64,000 nucleotides of DNA from Scytalidium lignicola (lineage: Eukaryota > Ascomycota > Leotiomycetes), in the NCBI GenBank assembly GCA_002812745.2, contig NCSJ02000112.1, positions 1 through 64,000 of the forward strand, read 5' to 3'. Shown here in pieces: positions 35,501 to 45,813 of this stretch; the stretch's first letter is position 1, and each line of letters begins with the position of its first letter. The position numbers and the translations under genes were made by a program. Below the pieces are notes generated by a model that made no database searches, was not told where the DNA came from, and saw nothing but the letters and a program-made list of their open reading frames with translations.

Positions 35501-38500
35501 TATCCGCTTCATACTCGAACAGATGTTTTCATGGACAGAGATATCATCAAATCTAAATCCAAACACAGCAAGAACCCTTGAGAATACTGCTCATCTCGAT
35601 CAAAAGCTATCCCAGACTTGTGATGCAATTTTCGTTGCTATTGAAAAGTACAAGAAGACAGTTGATAACATTCCTACCTCAACTGATGAACAGGGGTGGC
35701 TTGTTAAGGCCAATAGCTGCATCTCGAACAGCATCACCTCTCTCCATTCAGACAGCATTGTTGAGGATCTGCAACAAGCATTCCAGATCTTTGCAGCACT
35801 TGACCTCGCCGACAACAAAATCAGCAGTGTTTCATGTGCTATCTTCACTGTCGCTCTTCCGATTATCCAACAATATTATAACATCCTACGTGAGGCTGTA
35901 ACGCGGTACAGACAAATACACCGTGCAAGCTGTAAGATGTCATATGTTTTGGCAAAGACTTTCAACCAGATCTCGTCACAAGGGTTCTGCACCCCATCAG
36001 AAAAGTCTGAAACTGAAGAGGGAAAGACAGAAAAAATTGAAGGGGGTACTGGGCTTGGTGATGGAGAAGGAGCCGAGGATATTAGTAAAGATATCCAAGA
36101 TAATGAAGATTTAGGTGAACTAGCACAGGAACCTAATGAAAACAATGGGGAAGAAATTCAAGATGAAAAAGATGCAATAGATATGGCAGACAGCGAATTG
36201 GAAGGCAAAATGGAGGATGGGGAAGAAAACCAAGAGGAGGATGATACCGAGGGAGATGAAGAGAATGGCGAAGATATTGATGAGGAATCGGGTGATGTAG
36301 ATGATCTAGACCCCACTGCTATTGATGAAAAGATGTGGGATGGTGAAGGTGATCAGAGTAATAAAGAACAAGAAAGTGACAAATCCAAGGGGAAAGTGAG
36401 CAAAGACGAGCAGGTGGCATCGGAGATGGATGATAAAGCTACAGGGGATAATAATGAAGGCGAGGAGGTAGACGAAGAGGAAATGATCGGAGAGGAGCAA
36501 GGTGAAGAAGTTAAGCAAGGCGAAACAGAGAAGCATGATCCTCGTGCTGACGAGGAAGAAGCGTTAGAGCTGCCTGATGAGATGGAGCTAGACGGGAATG
36601 ATGAAAAAGGAAGCAATCTAGGAAGCGAAGACGGAATTGATGATCTCTCAGATGTTGAGGACGATTCGAAAGCAGAGGAAGCAGAGGAGAGAACTGAGCA
36701 CGATATTGATGATGATACAGAAGCTCAGGAAGATCAGGCCGCTGATGCAGAAATAGATATCATCAATTTAGACGAAGATCAAACTCCCGAAGAGGATCAG
36801 CAAAAGACAGAAGAAGTTGGAGAGAAGCAAAATGACAACGAGGAAGAGCAAGATGCGCAGAACGAGGACGGTCTTCTGCGTGACCGGGCTGAAGATGTGA
36901 TGACAGATGTCGAAAATGCACAGCCAAGTGATGTGCTAGGAGTGGGGGAAGACCAAGAGGAGGATCATGCTCAAGAGGAGGATCAAGCAACAAACAAAGC
37001 GCAACGCGACGAAGGTGGGAAAGGTGCAGACTCTTCTCAAAAGAACGAGTCTTCAGGACAAGATGGTGAGCAAATCAGACAAACTAGTGGTGACGCACCT
37101 GAAGAGACCAAGGACGAAGCTCAGGATCACTCTATACCTCAACCATTCAAGAAACTTGGTGACGTTCTTGAAAAATGGCACAGACAGCAGATAAAGCAGC
37201 AAGATACCCAGGAATCCGAAAGACAAGACAAAGACAAGAACATTGATTTAAGTATTGACAATCAAGAGTTTCAACATCTGCAAGATGAAGAAGCTGAAGC
37301 TGATACGCAAGCTATGGGCACAGCAACAGAAGACCAAGTCCGTCACTTGAATGAGTCAATGGCCATTGACAGCGAAATGAAAGAGATTCCTGAGAATTTC
37401 CAGCCGGAGGAAGTGGAAGAGGATAAAATAAATCCAGAAGATGTCATGGATACAGAGGATAATCACGTGGAAGAAGAACAAACATCATCAGATGCATACG
37501 AAGGTCGTGCTGGTGCCATAATAAGGCAAGCCCAAGAAAAGACGGAAAATATTGATGACACCGGTGCTCATGTCCATGAGACCATTGAAGAGGATGTAGA
37601 AGAAGTCGACAACAGATTAGAAAGCACGCATCTTGACACCTCGAGTACCATAGAAATTTCTCGCTCTGCAGAACAGGCGCGAGCACAGTGGATGCACTAT
37701 GAGGCATTAACTCGACCTCTTTCCCTTTCTTTGACTGAACAATTGCGTCTCATCCTCGCACCAACTCTGGCAACTAAGATGCGAGGAGACTTTCGCACTG
37801 GGAAACGCCTCAATATCAAGCGGATCATCCCATACATTGCGTCGCAGTACAAGCGCGATAAAATCTGGATGCGTCGAAGCGTACCTTCAAAGAGAAGCTA
37901 CCAAATCATGCTTGCCGTTGATGACAGCAAAAGCATGGGTGAAAGTGGAAGTGGCTCTTTAGCATTTGAGACGCTTGCTATGGTATCTAAAAGTCTGAGC
38001 TTACTTGAGGTTGGCGAGATCTGTGTTGTTGGATTCGGAGAGAACGTCCACGTGGCTCATGATTTCGATATGCCATTTAGTTCCGATGCTGGTCCGACGG
38101 TGTTCCAGAACTTTAGCTTTCAGCAAAGTCGTACGGATATTACGAAGCTCGTTCGAGAAAGCATTCAACTTTTCAGAGCTGCAAGAGCTAAGGCTAGTAG
38201 TAGTCCGGCTGACTTATGGCAGATTGAACTGATCATCTCGGATGGAGTTTGTAATTCTTCGGAACACGAACCGATCCGAAGGTTGCTCAGAGAAGCTCTG
38301 GAGGAGCGAATCATGATGGTATTCGTTATTGTCGATGATGTAAAGAATAAGAAGAAGGGAGACAGCGTGATGGACCTAAAGGAGGCAAAGTTTATAAAAG
38401 ATGAGATGACAGGAGCTGTGAATGTCCGCTTAGAAAGATACCTGGATACGTTCCCGTTCCAGTATTACCTTATTGTTAGTGATGTTACAGAATTGCCTGG

Positions 38501-38552
38501 GGTTCTGGCAACCTTGTTGAGGCAATGGTTTGCTGAAGTTGTTGATTCTTGA
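23535..38552 (+). CDS. MDN1: Midasin, dynein-like AAA ATPase of 60S ribosome assembly
   Basis: Giant nuclear ATPase (Rea1/Mdn1) that strips assembly factors (Rsa4, Ytm1) from pre-60S particles. Proposed exons 23535-30915, 30959-31245 and 31293-38552 give 4,975 residues, close to yeast (about 4,900). Six AAA modules have Walker A motifs at about residues 310 (GLAGCGKTS), 647 (GETGIGKTT), 1095 (GPTSAGKTS), 1387 (GETGCGKTT), 1767 (GSPGVGKTT) and 2075 (GPSGSGKST). A long helical linker follows, then an extremely acidic E/D-rich stretch (about 4130-4660). The C-terminal MIDAS/VWA domain carries the metal motif in MLAVDDSKSMGES (about 4765) and ends RQWFAEVV. The first base of the longest frame is not an ATG; the first ATG is 23535. 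The join around 30916-31292 is uncertain: both proposed introns are very short (43 and 47 bp), and a frameshift is possible (see findings). Confidence 0.95.
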
Positions 38553-38788
38553 TTAAATATTTTAGATTGGCATTTAGGCGTTGCATGTACGGCGTTTGGT
38601 TACGCATCTGTTTGAGAAGAGATTGTGATTAATTAAATATGTATCATACAAAAGAAATGTCTGTGATAGTTCCTCTATGCTTGTGTCGTATAATCAACCG
38701 CTTGCACCGCAACATAAATATATCTGTATCTAGATCTACACCATCTAACCCACTTTAAATTTTTCGATATGTACTACAGAGAACAGTT
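38553..38788. other. Convergent 3' ends of midasin and the MFS gene
   Basis: 236 bases holding both 3' UTRs; no other feature. Confidence 0.35.
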
Positions 38789-40970
38789 TCAAGGGTTTGC
38801 TGGGTTTTCTTCGCTCTTGCCCTCTTGAGGTTTCTCATCTCCCTTCTTTTTGATATTCTTGAAGCCCATCCCTAAGCTGACGATCGTAAGTACGGCAGCT
38901 GCGGCGGCAGCAATGTAGAATACATGTGAAATTGCCCGACTGTAGGCGTTCAGGACGCCTCCCACAGCAGCCTTGGGAATAACAGCTCTGAAGCCCGTTG
39001 CACCAGCGGCGATGATAGCTTGCGGATCAACATTCGGAGCAAATTTTGGTAAAGCTTGGTCTAATCCATTACTGAAAGCGGTCTCATCAAATGAGAGGAA
39101 CAACGCTCCACCTAAATTTTGGGAGAAAACAAGGAGAGACATGCTGATTGACACATACTTTTGCGGTAGGGCGTTCTGTACTGCTATCATTGGCTGGGAT
39201 GTATTTAAGTAAAGCCTATTAGTTTAGGATGGGGATGATATACTGACCATTTGTAACCCAATACCACGACCGGAACCGCCAATGATCTGATAACCGATCC
39301 ACTTTCCAATGGATGTGTGAGGAGTAAAAGTGCTAACAAGACCGGAACTTATCGATTGCATTATACCACTGATGATCGCCCATGGCATGTAGTATCCAGT
39401 ACGGTTGACTGCCAATTGTTAGCTAGTCTATAAAAAAGTCATTGATAACATAAGATTTTTAATACTAACCCAAAATCCCTGATATAACAGCGAATGCCAT
39501 CTGGCTAATAATTCCTGGCAGCATATACACTCCACTTAATGTTGGTTGGGCGCCTTTGACAGCTTGAAAGTATATTGGCAGGTAATAGGAAAAAGTCATC
39601 ATGCTAGCGAAATAAAACCCCATGGTCATGCAAGACGACCAAACAATCCTTTTGGAGATCATGGAAAGTGGTATCATAGCTGTATCTCCTTGGTAATACT
39701 CCCAAGTTAAAAATATCAAGAAGACTCCGCCAGCTCCGCAAAAAAGACCGATAATGTGAGCACTATTCCATGGATAAGTCACATGGCCCCATTGGACAGC
39801 AAGAAGGAGCTGGACAGCTGCTGGGGCAAAGAGGCTAAACCCGACTAAATCGAGGGATTTTAAAATTTCAACCCTGCTACCCTTCACTGAGTATTTTGCA
39901 GCATGATCAGGGATGTGAAGTAGCAAGAGGATTCCAGCCATGGTACCTCCTAGAGGAAGATTAATGTAAAAGCCTGTTTGTTGTCAGGAAGAAAGGCTTG
40001 TCCGAATGGGAGGTTATAACTTACACCATCTCCAGCTTGTATATTCGGTCAATGCTCCTCCAATAAGTGGGCCAAATAAAACTCCAAGCTGGGTTACTGT
40101 CAACATGTTAGTGCCACAGTTTCTCAATTCGCAGGCATTGAAGGATTCATTACTTGACATTAAAATCCCAAAATATACTTCAAGATAGTAGTATTAGCAA
40201 GACTGACAACTTCAAGCAAGATATGACCACTTACCTGCTCTCTTTTGCAATGGTAGACAAGATGAGATAATCGTTAGAGCCCCGTTGATAATTCCAGAGG
40301 CTCCGAGGCCAGCCACAGTACGTCCAATAATTAACATCTTAGAAGAAGTAGCAACACCACAAAGTAACGATCCTAGCTCGAATATACCCAAGAATGAGAT
40401 GAATGTATACTAAAAGCACACTATTAGAGAGGGGTTATAAGACATAGAAGCTTATTAAGTTCGAATGCACCTTAGAACTAAATTGTGCATACAACTTTCC
40501 TGTGAGTGGTTGTAGAGTGCAGCTTTAGAGTCATATGTCAGTCTTCGCGTTCATCTTGGGAAGAAACACTTACTTTGCTAATAGGTAGGCACTACCATAC
40601 CAGCCCACGTCTGTTAAAGAATGGAAATCACTAGTGATTCTCGGAATAGCCTGTTAGGAATGCAAACTTTAGTTGAGTAGAAGATAGATGGGCAAGGATA
40701 GCATGCACTAACTGTGACAATAATGGAAGTATCCAGGAGTAACAGGAAGCAACTCATGGTGAGAGATGCCATAACAGCAAAGAGCTTGAACCCTTTGATA
40801 TATTCATCCTCATCGTTAGTTCTAGCAGCAAGGGGGTTCTCTTGTAGAGTTGTTGACTCGCTGGGAGCAACATTGTCTGCCTCCAGTCCTTTCTCGATTG
40901 TGGTATCTACTGTGTTGATTCCAGAAGAAGGGACAGTAGGCTCCGGGTCCGTGATCTTTTCGCCATCCAT
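38789..40970 (-). CDS. MFS transporter, DHA2-type drug/toxin efflux pump
   Basis: Proton-driven exporter of the major facilitator superfamily, 14-helix type. Nine exons (40970-40713, 40650-40574, 40522-40471, 40409-40235, 40177-40154, 40096-40025, 39973-39470, 39408-39248, 39193-38789) give 575 residues; all eight introns are GT-AG, 51-62 bp, and the sum is in frame. A hydrophilic N-terminus (1-55) precedes helix 1. Motifs include [16 protein letters not shown] (motif D1), [28 protein letters not shown], and motif C in [17 protein letters not shown] followed by [13 protein letters not shown]. All these appear only after correct splicing, which supports the model. The C-terminus is basic/acidic ([17 protein letters not shown]). 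The Zn2Cys6 regulator gene lies immediately upstream on the same strand. Substrate unknown; no biosynthetic genes are next to it, so resistance or self-protection is only a possibility. Confidence 0.92.
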
Positions 40971-41426
40971 AGCTAAAGTCTGTGGTCAAATTTTCCAACT
41001 TCGAACCCATAAAATATATGATCAGGGTTTTCCCTTACCGACAGATATAAGACCGCGTTTACCTAGCTAGCACTTAGTGCACGAGCTGGTTAACTTCGTC
41101 CTACTAACTGTTCGATTAAAGCTGAACGCAGCACAATTCGACTGGATCGCCCAAATGCAGTGTGGATCAGGACAATGCTGAACCGCTCGATGATAAGACT
41201 ACATCTTGGGCAGCTGTCATTCTTAAATACATACAATGGCACTATTATATCGAGACCTGAAGTCGCCAACTACACCCCTATTGATGCTGCGGTTTTTGAT
41301 GCTGAAACTTGATTGGGTAGAACGGGAGCGGAGAGCAGTCGCCGTCTCCGACAACCGTGTTCTAGACTCACGTGTTTCAACATCCCACACTTAATATCGC
41401 CGCTGCCTAACGGATCTATTACCCAA
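40971..41426 (-). promoter_or_regulatory. Promoter of the MFS gene (between regulator stop and MFS start)
   Basis: 456 bases with a distinctly higher GC content in the middle. It holds the CGG/CCG palindrome listed separately. The regulator's 3' UTR also falls here. Confidence 0.5.
41329..41350. promoter_or_regulatory. Candidate Zn2Cys6 operator: CGGAGA-N10-TCTCCG
   Basis: A perfect 6-bp inverted repeat with CGG at each outer end, 360 bp upstream of the MFS start. Zn2Cys6 dimers bind paired CGG half-sites, and such a gene lies next door. Binding is inferred only. Confidence 0.4.
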
Positions 41427-43684
41427 CTAATAATAATTCATGAGATCTCCGAAGTCGACCGGATAATCAAGTTGACCCCAAGCATCTCGTAGCCATGATT
41501 CGTTCAGGGAGTCAAAAGTCGACCCCCCCATCGTCAGATCGGGATCTAGTTCGCCCGTCGGTTCTAGTCTACGATCTGCCGAAGAACGAGAAACCTCAAC
41601 CATCCTGGATTCGCAGTATGCTTTGACGGCTTGCGCCTTCTTCCAACTGTGCTGGAAGAGGCTCGAGTCATCCATACCGAACTGCTTCCTCCCGAAGTCA
41701 AATACTTCTATCAGTTTGTCGAGGACACCAAAGAAATCTAATGTCTCTCGGACATATGCTAGATCCCAATCTGGATGCTGAAAGTTTGATAGTCTTTCGA
41801 GCGTGATTATGGCGTTAGTTACTTGTGTGTAGACAGGTATTGAGAACCAGTGAAAGTTTGAGAACGCCATGGAGAAATATATATCGAAATAGTTCTTAAC
41901 GGCTTGCAAGCAGTTGTGAAGGAGCTCTAGTCTTTGGAAATCATGACTGGGCAAAGTAGCCAGAGATGGAGCCTGCGATAGTCCAATTTCATACACGTAT
42001 CCCTGAAGATTATAGAATTTCATGAGAAGGACTCCTACGCTCAAAAATATCAGTATGGCTGCTAAATCCTTCTGGGTGTTTAGACCAACTGTTTTGTGCA
42101 AGTTCACGAGGCCACGATTTTCTAAGCTCTTCTAGCTGCTTTTCTACAGATCGTATATAAAACATTGGTGGGATGGTTGAGCTGGTAGAATCGTGACTGC
42201 TGTACCATGGGCTCTGGCGTACCCGTTCAACTATTATTTGTAGACGAGCTAGCGATACTGCAGTTTGATCCATAGTATATTCTTGGGCCTCAACAAGAAT
42301 TGTACAGCACTCTTCAATGTATGGCGATATCTGCATTGGTTCTATTCTGTGGAAGAATACAGACGTTCTGCCAGGTGACAGTTATTATATGTGTGTATGA
42401 AAAAAATGCCCATAATAGGTAGGGTATGAAGACTTACACAGAAATAAGGAAGAAGCATCCGAGAAGTGCACGCCGTTCTTCCAGAGTCCGTTCGGGGTTT
42501 AAGATTGATTGATATGCGCTTGTCTTCCTAATAGCAGCCTTTACCATACCGGCTGGGAATTCTTTTATAGGAGGCCGATGTAGTCCTAGATCGTAAATTA
42601 TAGTCTGTGCCGCTGACAGGAGACTAGTCAAATTGACGACCGCGTAGAAATGATAGTAACACCTATATCACACATATTTATTTAGTTTTACCGCAAATAA
42701 TAAGTACCTGTAATCGTAGATGAAGAAAAACTCACCACCCGGCATATGTGAGAACACCTAGCAATAAATCCAGGGTACGTTCCCCATTCACAACATACCT
42801 TTCGGCTAGCTCCCTCATAATGTCTTTACCTCGTGCTCGTTGTAAAGCAGGTTCTCGAGTAGTAATAGCAAGGATAGCATGGTATAAGTAAGGTCTCTGT
42901 TCATAAAGCTCCTTGGCGGTCATCGTTTGTGGAATCACCACAAACGGAAAAAACGCATACATATGATCCCTGAATAGGTTGAGAAGTTCATCTCCCCCAT
43001 CGTCAATGTTGAACGGTTTTGAAATCGCTGGTTGGACTTTATTAGACGTAGTAGAACACGACATAGAACATGACATGGAGCACGGCATAGAACACGGTAT
43101 TGACACGTGGATTTCAGATGACTCAGTGGTGCTATGTGGTGTATTGGTGCTGTAACTCAGGTTTTGATTATAAAATGGGGTTGCTCGGGGAGGAGGAGTT
43201 GGGTTGAGAACTTCATTCTGTTCCAGTTCGCGCTGTTCTCTTACTTGAATAGGTAGAGTGGTAGAGATTGGACTAGAAGAGAGTGTCTTTGCATTCAACC
43301 CAGGATCTTTAGAAGATTTTAGCAGCGTGACCAAGTCATCTAGTTTCTCCTCGAGCTTTTCAACGTGATGCTTTGTGATCCGGCTATAGGAAAGTCAGAC
43401 AGAAATCCTCCAATCTTTGAAAGGATGTATGTAATACTTGGGCTTGAGAGGTTTCCGCTTTGGTCCTAATACTGGTTCACATACCCTTTTAAGTCGATTA
43501 CATCTGATATCTAGTTAGAGAAATTGTAGCATCGCCAAATCGATCCAGCATACCTTTCACATTTTCCAGACTCCTTTCCAGGTATACATTTCACTTTAGC
43601 TCGAGCACAGCTAACGCACGCTCGATGTTGGAGCTGCTGTATGCCTTGAGTTGTGTCTGACGAGGGCAGGTTTTCCGTATCCAT
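41427..43684 (-). CDS. Zn2Cys6 transcription factor with fungal-specific TF domain
   Basis: Nuclear DNA-binding regulator. Six exons (43684-43554, 43503-43438, 43383-42736, 42662-42438, 42367-42090, 42034-41427) give 651 residues. The zinc cluster at about 23-52 has exact C-X2-C-X6-C-X8-C-X2-C-X6-C spacing (starting CVSCARAKVKC); its last two cysteines appear only after removing intron 1. A basic linker (GPKRKPLKPK) and a short coiled coil (HHVEKLEEKLDDLVTLL) for dimerisation follow. A Ser/Thr/Pro-rich region contains an odd run of repeated CSM units (43020-43095). The middle and C-terminal parts fit the fungal TF domain (LFRDHMYAFFPFVVIP, YDLGLHRPPIKE, and VLLMKFYNLQGYVYEIGL after intron 5). 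Intron 5 uses donor GTTGGT. Lies upstream of the MFS exporter in the same direction, which it may control. Confidence 0.9.
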
Positions 43685-43871
43685 TACACTCAAATTAGGT
43701 CATGACACGACTCCATTTACATTTCTACGGTGTTCGTGATCCAATACGTTTTAGTGCGATTAAGGTAGTTCTGAAGTAGTGAATGTGGGTTTATTAGGTG
43801 GTGGATGGTGATTCGGAAACGAGCGGCGCGGTTCCAGGTTTCCACGCTATAAGCGGAATCCTAAGAATCTA

Positions 43872-44138
43872 CGGAGGGTCGCGGAAATATGTAACGGGAT
43901 TTATGCCAAGGCGCTAATTATTTGGCGCCCGAAATGCCCTATAGTTACAGCGGCTGTCAGGCTGATAGTGCCCTATAATTATAGGGAACTTCAGGCATCT
44001 CACTCACTAAAAGGCCTGTAACATCCAATGGCGCACGCAATACTAGCGGGATTATCCCTAGACTAGAACGGCGCTAAGTGCTACTAGTAGCACTTAGTGG
44101 CTTGGCGTAAATCCCGTTACATATTACCGCGACCTCCG
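43872..44138. mobile_element. MITE with ~45-bp inverted ends and TA duplication
   Basis: The left end starts CGGAGGGTCGCGGAAATATG and the right end, reverse-complemented, starts CGGAGGTCGCGGTAATATG. The match continues through GTAACGGGATTTA(T/C)GCCAAG to about 45 bp. Both ends are flanked by TA, as in Tc1/mariner-type insertion. At 267 bp with no coding capacity it is a non-autonomous element. The inside holds more palindromes, including AAGTGCTACTAGTAGCACTT. Confidence 0.75.
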
Positions 44139-44250
44139 TAGGTATGATAAGTTTCAGAAGGGGGTTACAAACTGTAGCGCAGGCTGACCTTGGCGAGAGT
44201 AGGAAAATTCAAGTTCAGCAAGAGTAGAGAATAATTAATCTGAGCTTACG

Positions 44251-44454
44251 AAATATATGTACCACAATATGAGTACGCTTTTAAAAGCAACAGATTAAAA
44301 TTATAGTAGACTTAATCACCAAATAACCTGCAATTATGAAGTACAGTACTTAACTACTAGTCTACTATAATTACAAGCTATTTTAGTGATTAAGTCTACT
44401 GTAATTACAAGCCATCACTTTTAAAGGCGTACCCATATTGTGGTACGTATATCT
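44251..44454. mobile_element. Second MITE-like element with ~37-bp inverted ends
   Basis: Left arm 44251-44287 and right arm 44418-44454 share GTACCACAATATG(A/G)GTACGC and TTTAAAAG, with about four mismatches. Inside, a direct repeat of TCTACT(A/G)TAATTACAAGC occurs twice (about 44360 and 44395), and its complement lies on the left side, so the whole element folds on itself. No clear target duplication. It sits about 110 bp from the first MITE but its ends are unrelated. Confidence 0.6.
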
Positions 44455-44836
44455 AATATATACTTAGACTAATTCTAAACCCTTTCTGAGCTTTGCAAAC
44501 AGCTTTTCCATACGGACGTATCACACGCCTAATGATGCCAGCGAACTGTTGATCGTCAGCAGCTCACAACAAATCAGAAGCGACAGTGTATCATGCGCCA
44601 CAAAAGCGTCCTTGGGCTGTGACAGGTTTCTGATTTCTTTCAACTCTACAATGATATTAGACAAAAACCTCTTGGGCTCGACTTCCTCTCATCTTCTCTC
44701 GTCTATTATTCTCATTTCATGCTCAGAATATCCGTAACAGGCCGATAATTGCCTTATACGGCATAAATAAATAAATCTCTTGTTTCAAAAGGTCGTATAT
44801 GACACTCACGTGCCTATATACTACATTGAGCAGAAG
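44455..44836. other. Intergenic upstream of the small membrane-protein gene
   Basis: 382 bases; presumed promoter. A 62-codon frame at 44549-44737 has no support. Confidence 0.3.
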
Positions 44837-45460
44837 ATGGCTTCAGAAAGACCCGTAAAGGAAATCCCCGAAGTAAGTTTTGCTATCTACTATTTGTTGT
44901 TAAATTATAAATCACTGAATATGGAAGTAAAATACTAACAAGCTTCCAGGTCCAGGAGGAGTCCTTCTTCCTCACAGCTACGTTCTGGAAACGATTCTCC
45001 GTAATTGCTTCGATTATATTTTCTGTGGCCTCGTTAATCCTGGGAGCGATTGCAAGTTTAAGACCGGAGGATGCTCAAATAATGAGAGGTTAGTAAATAC
45101 CTGCTTATTTTTATTCNTTTTTTATTTTTGTGCTACTCGACTAGGAGCATATGCACGTTTGGTAAATGAATATATGGTCTTTCTTCCTTCTGTCTGCTCT
45201 ATCGTTTGCTTGTTTCAAGTAACTCGGTTGCTAACGCGTTATGTACTCGAAAAGCTCTTACTATCTCTGGAATAGTTATCAACAGCTTGTCTATCAGTCT
45301 CTCGGCTCTCACAAGCTTGGACTGGCAGAAACAGTCCACTCATGATAGGAAGTTTGCACAGCAACTAATCAAGATTACCCACGTGCATGATGGAAATGAA
45401 GTATTCATTACCGATCCCTTAATTCGGGATCAAGGGGATGGTCGAATTAACGGAGTATGA
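44837..45460 (+). CDS. Possible small two-helix membrane protein (exon structure uncertain)
   Basis: From ATG 44837: MASERPVKEIPE, then a 77-bp GT-AG intron (44873-44949), then VQEESFFLTATFWKRFSVIA and a hydrophobic helix (SIIFSVASLILGAIASL), then RPEDAQIMR up to donor GTTAGT at 45089. Two 3' ends are possible. Splicing to 45145 gives a second hydrophobic stretch (EYMVFLPSVCSIVCLFQVT) and a stop at 45275. Splicing to 45255, after a good branch site TGCTAAC at 45228, gives LTISGIVINSLSISLSALTS and a hydrophilic tail ending at 45460. No family is recognised. The intron signals and hydrophobic helix make a real gene plausible, not certain. An N at 45117 lies inside the second intron. Confidence 0.35.
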
Positions 45461-45813
45461 AGTTATATTGATAGCAGAGAACTGGATGCTGCATACATAA
45501 CTGAGAAAGCCAAGCAGTATATGGCGGGCTATTAGCAGAGTATTGATCCTCATCTGGAATTTGTTGTCTCGGAGAGAGAAAACAGCTGTGGTCAATCCAA
45601 TGAATAAGAACCAGCTGATGGTAAGACGTGATTTCAACGCTACCATTTTGGAACAACTTCATCCTAGATGTTTCACTATTAGAGATGAAATAGATTTTAC
45701 TGATTGCATTCATGTCTCGGGGTTAGGAATTCTCATTATCTGCGTGTCTCCTCTGATTCTGTCGTACAGATGCTTAACTATAACCAAACATAAGACTCTC
45801 CATAGATTATCAT
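45461..45813. other. Convergent intergenic region before NOC3
   Basis: 353 bases; 3' ends of the small gene and NOC3. Frames of 75-102 codons on both strands have no domain. Confidence 0.3.

Noticed and set aside
36000..37600. Long open frames antisense to the acidic region of midasin
   Set aside because: They are mirrors of GAA/GAT/GAG codons on the coding strand, giving Leu/Ser/Phe-rich nonsense.
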